NCBI GenBank assembly: GCA_965153455.1
Contig: OZ234494.1
Location: 4,464,001 to 4,528,000, forward strand
Length of the DNA: 64,000 bases
Direction of reading: 5' to 3'
Origin: Sphagnum compactum
Lineage: Eukaryota; Bryophyta; Sphagnopsida; Sphagnales
Part shown: positions 55,909 to 64,000 of the stretch, in pieces
Numbering within the stretch: the first letter of the stretch is position 1
Layout: each line of letters starts with the position of its first letter
Program-made: the position numbers and the translations under genes
The notes under the pieces: model-generated
The model's input: the letters and a program-made list of their open reading frames with translations, nothing else
What the model was told of the DNA's origin: nothing
Databases searched by the model: none

Positions 55909-56545
55909 GGTGAAAACACAATCAAAAGAGTTAAGGGCATTAAAGTAAAAGTCATTTTTTAAAGATTGCACATGACACGTGTCATTTTTGTGTTAGTTTA
56001 TAATTTTAAAATTGTATTTCGAGTGCCCCCTTTAACATTTCATATTAGATATAAATAACATTTGATTAAAAATTGATTTTATATCATGTATATTACGGAT
56101 TCATGCCCTTTATCACATAGAAATGAACAACTTTTTCTTAAAGACACATTTTCAAAATCCATAATTTTTAAGGTAAAAAACACTTTTGAGCCAAATGTGC
56201 TCAAACGTGTTATAAAAACAATTTTCATTAGTTCAAATCCTTTTGCCCTTCTAACCATCAGTGTTAAAATCCTCTCCAATTTTTAAAGGAAATGGTGCAC
56301 ATTTGATTTTTTAAAAATATGTTTGAAAAAAAAGACATGTCCACTCTTGAGGATTGAGTGCTTTGAACATGCAAAAACATTAAATTGATTTGTGTTTAGC
56401 TTTGAGCATGTAAAATTTTCAAAAACAATTATGACAATCCCAACTATTATGTTTCCCTTATGATCTTTCAAACATACAAAAATGTAGTTTTAAGGAATGT
56501 CCATTCACTTGGGTGGCTCCTTTGACTATGTTTTTACTCGGTAAT
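55909..56545 (-). mobile_element. TIR-bounded non-autonomous element, copy A
   Basis: The left end GTGAAAACACAATCAAAAGA is matched inverted at the right end (CTCCTTTGACTATGTTTTTAC). The whole unit is co-linear with copy B (61735-62930) in reverse: its right half matches B's left 300 bp (GGAGCCACC, GTGGACATT, AAATTGGAGAG) and its left half matches B's right 320 bp (CACATTTGG, AATTATG, GTGCCCCC-like). It lacks the ~570 bp in the middle of B. A TA next to the left end and near the right end may be the target site, but this is not certain. The overlapping short frames have no coding meaning. Confidence 0.75.
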
Positions 56546-57088
56546 ACTGGGGAAGGTAAGTTCATTAGCTTTTAAACGCCTAATTCACCTCCTTACTTAC
56601 TTCACTACAACTATCCACATAATAATAACAAAACTCTATATGAAATAGATAATATTCATCCATTTTATAGTACTTTATTTTATCACCACTAGTTTTACCC
56701 CCTAGTAATATATAATGAAATACAACATTATAGTTAGAAAAACAATGTGACAACACCAAAAATTAGAAGGTATGGTAGTGACATGATGATAACTTTGCCG
56801 TATAACATAATTACCACCATAGGGCAACAAAGCATACCTTGCTTCCAAGAGGGTTAAAAACCTTAAAACCTAGTACCTTAGTTTTATTATACTCCCCTTA
56901 GATTTTCCCTACCATCTGCACCATGCTCCTAACATCCTAACAAAGTTGAAGAACATAAAACAAATTACACTAAAACGTTCCAAAAGACATGCAACTTTTT
57001 TATTGCCACAATAGAGGGACAAACTACCATGTTCTCCCCCCTATTCTCCATCAACATGTGGGAGTAAAATAATTAAAAAATAAAATTA

Positions 57089-57310
57089 AGTGGACTAGGG
57101 AAGGGAAGAAGAGGAAAAGAAGGAGAAAGAAAAAAAAAGGTGGGTAGACCAGAATGTCTGCCACCTTGGGAAAGTAAGAGTAGTCCCCAAAAGAGTGTAA
57201 GATCAAAAAGAAGAAAAAGGGATGAAAGAAAGAAAAAAACAAAGACATGGAAGGTCATGGAAAGAAAGAGAGGAGAGAGGATGAAGAGAGGAAAAAGACA
57301 ATTCGAACCT
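57089..57310 (+). repeat. Purine-rich tract
   Basis: About 220 bases dominated by A and G on the + strand (AGAAGAGGAAAAGAAGGAG, AAGAAAGAGAGGAGAGAGG), broken at 57140-57185. The frames on both strands over it are compositional by-products. Confidence 0.75.
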
Positions 57311-57479
57311 TCTTTTGACCATAAAGAAAGAACACCCAAGAAGATTCCCCACAAGAGAGTAGGGGTTGTCTTGTTCCCCTCCACCAAAGGTCACTTAACC
57401 ATTAACTAGCAATCCTTCAAAGGTCATCGAAAAAAGTCTCCCATTAATTTAGTTAGGGTAGATACTTCCTAAAATTACT

Positions 57480-58270
57480 CCTACTTTCTAAGTAGATGAT
57501 TTACCAACCCCCACCTTCTAGAAGGTGTGGATTGATATTTCTACCTACCAACCTAAATTCTAGCTAACTAGTAGGCGTCACCTCCCAAGGGAGATAATAA
57601 TAAAACTTACTACCGATAAAAGCTTTTATTAGGTTGCCCTTCTAATTAGACTAACACCTAGGCTAAGGCAAAAACTAACCCTAGGTTAACACACATGTCC
57701 ATTTTGACTAATGTCTTTTTGACCACCATTTTGATAGTAGTCAATATGTCCAAATTTTTTGTCAATTTCCACTAGTGATTTTTCGGCAATTAAAAACTTT
57801 GCTAGCCCATACAAAATTTATTATATTTTAATTAGTGTTACATAGGTAAATAGATAATAAGTAGATAGATAGGTTGAAAATATGTTATTTAATACCCTAT
57901 GTATCTACCTACATATTTACAATAGCCTACTTTAGATTCTTAATTTATTGGGTCGTTTATTTAGTATAGGTTAAACATATGAATAGGTTGCAAGTATGAA
58001 GAATTGAACCCTCCACACAAAAAACCAAGTCCTTAACTAATGGACCACCAACCATTATATGGTAATGAATTTTGTCAATTTATTCATCTAATGTGTTTTT
58101 CCAAATGTTGATATATCACTAGGTATGAAAGTAGGTAATAGGTAACTAGGTTTGAGGTAGGTGGGTAGGTAAGTTATATGTAGGTATATTGACTATCAAG
58201 TTACCTACCATACCTACCTACTTACTTAGCCCAAGCCTAGCCTACCCATTTACCTACCTATTTAGTAATG
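57480..58270. repeat. TAGG/CCTA island 3
   Basis: Loose CCTA/TAGG text from about 57490, denser at 57840-57950 and 58110-58270 (GGTAGGTGGGTAGGTAAG and CCTACCATACCTACCTAC). A tRNA-like unit lies in its middle, as in island 2. Confidence 0.7.
57985..58110 (-). mobile_element. tRNA-like (SINE-type) repeat, copy B
   Basis: On the - strand: A-box-like TAGTTAAGGAC (58029-58039) and B box GGTTCAATTCT (58000-58010). Flanking text on both sides matches copy A (TTGACAAAATTCATTACC upstream, CTTCATACTTGCAA downstream). TAGG-type sequence follows on the downstream side, again as in copy A. Confidence 0.5.
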
Positions 58271-58576
58271 TCATACTAGTGTCAAAAAAACAAAAGGCCA
58301 CCATCAAATGAAAAATTTAAGATTAAAATGCATTGAAACTTTCCTAGTACAAGGAATTTTCATTTAATTTTTAAAAATGTTTGGATTTTAGTCATTTTTT
58401 TGCATTGAAATATCCAAGCTTTCACATGGATTTTTGGACCAATCACATGTTTAGGGATATCAACAAGGTGGCCTACCAATATTTGTGGTTAAAACAATAA
58501 GGGTTCATTATAGGATTTACAATTTGATAATTATTATAATTGCAAAAATTTGTAGTATAAGATGTGGAATTTTCAG

Positions 58577-58726
58577 AATGTCAAAGGTGAGCCACCTAAG
58601 AATGCTTTTACCCTTATTTAGCCTACTTGTTAGGCTTAAACTATCTATTTATCTTAATATAAATAACTTGGGTGCAAATACAAGCAAAGGGTGGTTACAA
58701 GTGAAGGTGGCTCATTTTTGGCAAAT
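58577..58726. mobile_element. Possible minimal member of the TIR element family
   Basis: GTCAAAGGTGAGCCACCTAAG (58580-58600) faces AAGGTGGCTCATTTTTGGCA (58704-58723), an inverted pair with a perfect 10-bp core. The left arm resembles ATAGTCAAAGGAGCCACC, the end of the elements at 55909 and 61735. The enclosed ~100 bp are unrelated to them. Tentative. Confidence 0.35.
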
Positions 58727-59635
58727 ACAACATTTAACAAAGTCCATGTTTTAATAATAAAATGGAAAAAAACTTTGAAAACCAATGTTAAGTGGGGATT
58801 ATGCATAGTGATTAATGAAGGAACGAAGTTTAGATGAACAAAAACCCAATTAGATAGTGTTTTGACATATATGTTTAGAAAAGTAAAGTCAATCCAACAA
58901 AAAATGATTGAAATAAAGAATTTTCAAAATAAAATCTAAATTTTAAAAGTTCGTAACTATTTGTGGGTTCAAATTAAATTTTAATTTATTGAAATTCATG
59001 TTTTTTTTTCTAACATGTATCACATATTGAATCCTTATGAGGAATTTTGAAATGAAATTATATTGAAAATTTGAATCCTCAAGTAGATTCAAAACCACAA
59101 TCCATGATTCCAATTCAAAAGTCCGTAATTTTATGTTTGGTGTACATTTATTAAAATTTATCATTATGTACATATTCTTATTCAAGTTGGCACTTTTAAT
59201 CCAAATAATGTTTAGTCACATTGATGGTTTTAGAATATGTTTGTGGCAATTGAATAAATCACACTTTGCAAATAGTTCAATGTTACACAAAAAGTGAATT
59301 GCCCTACCTTGCAACTACTTGAAATGAGCCACTTTTAGTGTAACTAGTGGTTACATGACATATTTACAATTCTAGTATATTAAATTGATGCTAAAAATTT
59401 ATGTTGTATTTATCTATTTAACACTTGGGTAAGTTTGAAATAATCTAATAAATAAAAAATGTTTTTTAGCATGTTTAAAATTTGTAACCAATTTTTTTTG
59501 TGCTTTAAAAAAATTGTGTGAAACAATGTAATTTTTCTTGGTAAGTGTTATCTAATAAACACTATCATTCAAAACTTAATCATGATTATTCAAGAACAAC
59601 CTAAATGTTGCTAATAACTCCTTTTAAATTGTTTA
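58727..59635. other. No recognised gene
   Basis: AT-rich. Words such as AAAGTCCGTAA / AAAGTTCGTAAC recur with relatives at 27.6, 41.3 and 63.6 kb (AAGTCCATAAC). No frame with a known product. Confidence 0.5.
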
Positions 59636-59639
59636 GATG

Positions 59640-59800
59640 TCCTAACATATTAGTTATGTTAAGTTAGGTATGGAGTCTAGACTTAGCAAGTAAAAGCGTT
59701 AGCACTGCTAGGTAGGTAACATAGGCCTAGGCTTAGAGCCAATAGGTTATATAGGCTATGTAAACTAGGCTACCTAAAACCTCCCCTCTAGCCTATTAAT
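59640..59800. repeat. TAGG/CCTA island 4
   Basis: GTTAGGTATGG, GCTAGGTAGGTAAC, ATAGGCCTAGGC and CTAGGCTACC cluster here. Shorter and more diverged than islands 1-3; no B box is seen. Confidence 0.6.
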
Positions 59801-60264
59801 TAAGCTAACAAAAAACTTCCCAAGTTGTCATTTATTGTCAATTCAAACTAAAGCTAAAACTTTCCTTATTGGATTTAGAATTTCTTATGACAATGCATGT
59901 ACTTTTATGGAACATCACATTCATCATATGCACACATGTAGTGTTCTAGGTGTCATTCACACAATAAGTCAAGTTGGAGTTAAAAAGTTATGCTTTAGAT
60001 GTAAAAAAATAGTCTCTTTCTTATAGGTAGAACCAAATTAGCAAGGTCAATTTGATTAAACCCTAGTCATTTTGATGTACATTTTTATTGTGGCCCTTTT
60101 TTACTAGATGTCTAAATTGACTCATGGTAAAAAATGTCATTTTAATCAATTTATGCACAAGTAAAAAAAAAATGTCTTTCATGTCCTAGGCCTTTATTCA
60201 AAGTGAATATCCCCTTTGGTCAATGTGGGTATTTGAATCAAGTTGAACATTTTGAAAAAAAATG

Positions 60265-60415
60265 ATTTCTTGTGGTGTGGAATCCAAACCATCATCACAC
60301 ATGAACTTTCTTTTGTGGCAAAAAATGCTTGCAATTTGCAAACATAAAGAACACATGCCACAAGCAATAACATACATATTTGCAAGTCCACAACCTCACA
60401 TTTTTGCAAAACAAT
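60265..60415 (+). repeat. Dispersed repeat, copy 2 (partner at 55150)
   Basis: Same ordered words as 55150-55310 in the same orientation: GTGTGGAATCCAA, CATCACACATGAACTTTC, GCTTGCAATTTGCAAACATA, CACATGCCACAAGCAATAAC, ACATAC, TTTTTGCAAAACAATAA. Confidence 0.7.
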
Positions 60416-60419
60416 AATC

Positions 60420-61734
60420 ATAATGGATAGAGGTCAAGATGAACCATTTCAAACATTAAATTACATTTTTTTCTTTAATTTGGCTTTTGAGTTATACATC
60501 TTCAATGTTCATGACTCAAAGCCCTTCCATTGCACAATAAATGGTAGCAAACATATATAACATATGAATAGGAAGACCTCATAGTTCTACCATCACACTA
60601 CAAATTACAATGTGTGCAACCATGAGAAAAAAAAACATGACTCTAGAAGGGACAAAAATTTATATATGAACAAAAAGTCACATCAAAAATTGTGGCACAA
60701 CACCAATTCCTTAACTAATTTCCACCCCATTTTTCATTTTGCAAAATGCAACACCCCAAGGAGTCTTGTTGTCATTTATGGATATGCACAATTGACCTTT
60801 GTCTTGCCACAAGGCAATCTTGGTTATAACGAATACTTTGCAAAGTAATTTTACAAGCTATTTTTCATGAAAGTGATGATGTTCAATGATGTTTCATCTT
60901 TAATAGAACCCAAAACTTGGAAGACATCAATTGTAGTTACCTTGATATATTTCGAAAATTTATGGTTAAAAATGGCAAATGTAAAAACTTAATGTAAAAA
61001 TGGCAAATGTAACCATATGAATGAGTTCACAAAAAAATCTAGCAACATTAATTATGCACCATGGTCAACTTGACAAAATAAGACTACAGATCAAAGATGT
61101 GAATAGAAAGCAATGTAGGTACAAATTGGCCAGATTCACCCACCTTATAGGGAAGGATACAAAAGGTGGCTTTCGACACATTCATGTGGGTTTGAATATT
61201 CTAGTATGTGCATTTTTCATATTCCTAGGCTAAAATTGGGGGTACGCCACACTCAAAGATGTCATAATTTCATGTTCTTGGAAATGGCATTCAAGTTTTG
61301 TGACAAGGCTTTTAGCAACTCCTTCATAATATTTTGTTACTTTTGTCATTGACTACTTGAAGTCATCCTTGGTGAGATGTTGAGGGCGTCATACACCATC
61401 ATTTAACAATGAAAACACATTAGGATGAACAAAATGGGCAATTGAAAGTCCATTCCAATAGTCCATATCTAGTGTATATTTAAAGCCAAGTAAACTAAGA
61501 TTAAAAAAATAATTTAAATGATGTCAAAATTAATTAATTTTTTTCCATTTCCAAGTTTATAAGTGGTATGAACTTGGAAATGGAATTTTAAAACACATTT
61601 GTTAAATATTGGTATCAAAAGAATCAATTTAAATATCAAAATGGATTTCACAAAACTTTGTGAATATTGGGTTTTGATTTTAAATTTAAGAAAAATAGAG
61701 GAACTTTTTTTACTTGATTTTTTCATCTTATATG
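60420..61734. other. No recognised gene
   Basis: Frames at 60612-60848 and 61021-61233 (+) and 61514-61726 (-) carry no known motif. A short direct repeat, AAAAATGGCAAATGTAA, occurs at about 60968 and 60996. Confidence 0.5.
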
Positions 61735-62930
61735 TGGGTTGAAAACATAATCAAAGGAGCCACCTAAATGAGTGGACATTGCTTAAAGTTGTATTTTTGT
61801 ATTTTTGAAAAATCACAAGGGGAACACAATATTTTTTGGAATAAGCTCCATTACTTGCAAAGTTTGAATGTTCAAAATTTGATGCAAATCAAGAATATTT
61901 TTGCATGTTTAAAATAACCAAACTTTTATAGTGGAAAATATTTTATTTTTTTAAACACCTTTTTGGGTCAAATGTGCACCATTCATTTTCAAAATTGGAG
62001 AGCATCTTAACATTGATGATAGGGTGCAATCATGTTAAAGTAGGTCAATTTCTAATTCTTATTTTTTTGGTGAAAGTAACCATAAAATAAATCGTAATAT
62101 AGAATTATTTGAAATATTTTTTGACTTTATTATAATGATAATATGTTTTATGTTCTTAATATGCATTTAAATGGATTATTTAAAATGCAAGTAGATGTTT
62201 CAAATTAGTTTCAAGTAAATGAAATTAGGATTTTAATTAAAGTTTTGGTAACTTCAAGTTGATGGCACAATGAAATGTATTACTCATTTAAATTTTTTGC
62301 ATAAGAGAAGCCATATTTTGTCAAATCTATAACTTAAAAGTAAGGTTTAACACATTTGATTTGGCTAGTTTAAAACCTATTTACTACATTTTTTTTACAT
62401 TAAAGTTTTGAAACTTCGTATGCAATTTACTATAAATTTAATGAAGTACATGATGGTTTCATAATGATACTTGAAGAGGTTTTGAATTTTCTTTACTACG
62501 TTTATATCAAAAGTAAAATATCACAATGTCAAGGGATTTTGTTTTTGCCTACTTTTGCATGTGTGTTCCTAATTAATTGAATAAAAGGGATTGAAATTAG
62601 TGAAATTCGTTTTTACAACACATTTGAGGACATTTGGTTCAAATGTGTTTTTGGCACCGAAAATTATGAATTTTGAATATATGGGTTTAACAAAATTTAT
62701 TCAATTTTATGTGGTAAAGCTCATGGATGCAAAATAATGTACATGATATAGACAAAATATAATAAAAAATATTTATATCTGACACACAATGGTAATTTGG
62801 ATATGAAAAAATTTAGTTTTAAAGATTATAAACCAACACATGAATGCCACATGTCACTTGCAACCCTTGGAAAAGAACTTTCACCTTGGTGCCCCCACCT
62901 CCTTTGACTATGTTTGCATCTTGTGTTATG
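61735..62930 (+). mobile_element. TIR-bounded non-autonomous element, copy B
   Basis: Left end GTTGAAAACATAATCAAAGG followed by AGCCACC; right end GGTGCCCCCACCTCC followed by TTTGACTATGTTTGC, which is inverted relative to it. It is about 1.2 kb with no coding capacity. Its first 300 and last 320 bp align with copy A (55909-56545, opposite strand), and its middle (about 62.04-62.61 kb) is absent there. Confidence 0.75.
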
Positions 62931-63832
62931 ATACTTTAATGTGTGGTGGTAGGGAATAAGCACAATAAATTGTGAATACAAATTACTTTGTCAAAACTAA
63001 ATGAAAATAAATGTAAAATAACATTAAAACCCATGAAAAAAATGGTTGTACATTGAATGTTTTTAATTGAATTATTTAAAAAAAATTCATTGATTTGCAT
63101 TCATTTTCAAATTTCAAATAATTTCAATTAGTTTTCTTTGCTTACGTGTTCAAAATGTAAGTAGTTTCAAAGTCTATATTTTTTTGTAGTGAGGGACATA
63201 TTTTATTTCTTGTAAAGTATGTGATAAGTAGGATTTTAAAAATATATATTTCACTTTTGATTAGAACCACACTTCAAAATATAATATATTTACATCTTAG
63301 AAAGTAAAGGACCAAATACATTTAAAAAGTAGACCAAAGGTGTCCCCATTTACAAATTTATCACCCACCAAATGGGGATATTCTTGGTCTACTTTAAAAA
63401 AAAATCTCTTTTTTCTTGGGAAATCAATTCTTATAGTAATAATAGTGTCTAGGTGCAGGAGGGTTTTCAATTATATTTTCACCCATTTTTATCTCTGTGT
63501 TTGGGTTTATATGCATGATACATGGTAAAGCTAAAGACTTTTTGTGTTCACCATGCTTTACAAAATTTTAGGCATGTTTTCCAATTCCATCGAAACCAAA
63601 AAGTCCATAACCATAATTTTTTGGACTATGACCTTGAATGTATCTTAGGTTGCAAAGTTCACCTTTAATTGAATATTGATGTTTTTAATGTAATTTCTTT
63701 AGAGTTGGAAGGGTTGAAATATAAATATAATTTTTAAAAATGCATTTGAATTTGTATACAACAAGACTTGATTAACTTTGAAAAAACTACAATTGTGGTT
63801 TCCATAAAAGTCCACTATAGAATGTTTTTACC
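62931..63832. other. No recognised gene
   Basis: AT-rich spacer. The 62-residue frame at 63340-63528 is not recognised. Confidence 0.5.
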
Positions 63833-64000
63833 TTTAGGGTATGGTAAACAAGGTGCTTGTGTCCAACAAATGAAAATATAAGGCACTCAACATCCTCTCC
63901 ACCATGTGGGTCAAAAATTAGTTTATAGGTAGCATGGTAGCATGGCATCAACAATGGTTTCGATAACATTGATTTCATCCTTAGATTTAGCATCATAATT
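63833..64000 (-). pseudogene. Partial exon of an unrecognised gene at the window edge
   Basis: On the - strand the text from the right edge reads AKSKDEINVIETIVDAM, then (after a one-frame change near 63945) YHATYKLIFDPHGGEDVECL and IFSFVGHKHLVYHTLK, ending at a clean donor (AAAG then GTAAAAAC) at 63832. It looks like a real but decayed exon whose gene continues beyond the window. I do not recognise the protein. Confidence 0.45.

Noticed and set aside
57051-57409. Phe/Leu-rich and Lys/Arg-rich ORFs on opposite strands
   Set aside because: Compositional mirror images over the purine-rich tract.
58000-58075. A genuine tRNA gene on the - strand
   Set aside because: The boxes are present but no acceptor stem or anticodon arm can be drawn, and relatives occur at 48.7 and 52.7 kb; a tRNA-like repeat fits better.

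Overview
The window looks like nuclear DNA of a land plant with a large, repeat-rich, AT-rich genome. The only intact host gene found has ten GT-AG introns and encodes a plant-type GH127 (former DUF1680) beta-L-arabinofuranosidase with a C-terminal AbfB domain. Everything else readable is plant-style mobile DNA. The wording of the decayed transposases suggests a non-seed plant such as a fern or lycophyte, but that is a guess; the sequence does not name a species.

Layout. 0.4-8.2 kb: the GH127 gene on the + strand, with 11 exons whose splice phases all agree and join into one 933-residue frame. 9.6-25.7 kb: a large, decayed Mutator-like element. It has a ~350-bp tandem array on its left, a + strand MULE transposase pseudogene, and a convergent - strand Ulp1/C48-protease-like pseudogene. 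It was later hit by a fold-back MITE, a CACTA-like element and a solo LTR with a perfect 5-bp target duplication. 26.3-30.6 kb: a PIF/Harbinger transposase pseudogene with decayed - strand reading frames on both sides. 32-34.6 kb: two tandem arrays. 34.9-39.8 kb: a broken-up but readable multi-exon gene of an uncharacterised transposase-like family, interrupted by a 2.3-kb compositionally distinct insert that holds a small decayed gene with its own TATA and poly(A) signals. 40-42 kb: hAT-like remnants. 42-46.9 kb: low-complexity and unrecognised sequence. 46.9-53.4 kb: a ~95-bp minisatellite cut into three blocks by two CACTA-like elements, one of which carries a second solo LTR of the same family (TSD AAGTA). 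53.4-64 kb: more non-autonomous elements, TAGG/CCTA islands, tRNA-like (pol III A/B box) repeats, and a pseudogene exon running off the right edge.

Only the GH127 gene is likely to be functional. The rest is a layered record of insertions, several of which can be ordered in time. The best candidates for something undescribed are the 35-40 kb transposase family with its insert, the TAGG-associated tRNA-like repeat, a TIR-bounded element family at 55.9 and 61.7 kb, and the very large two-gene MULE.
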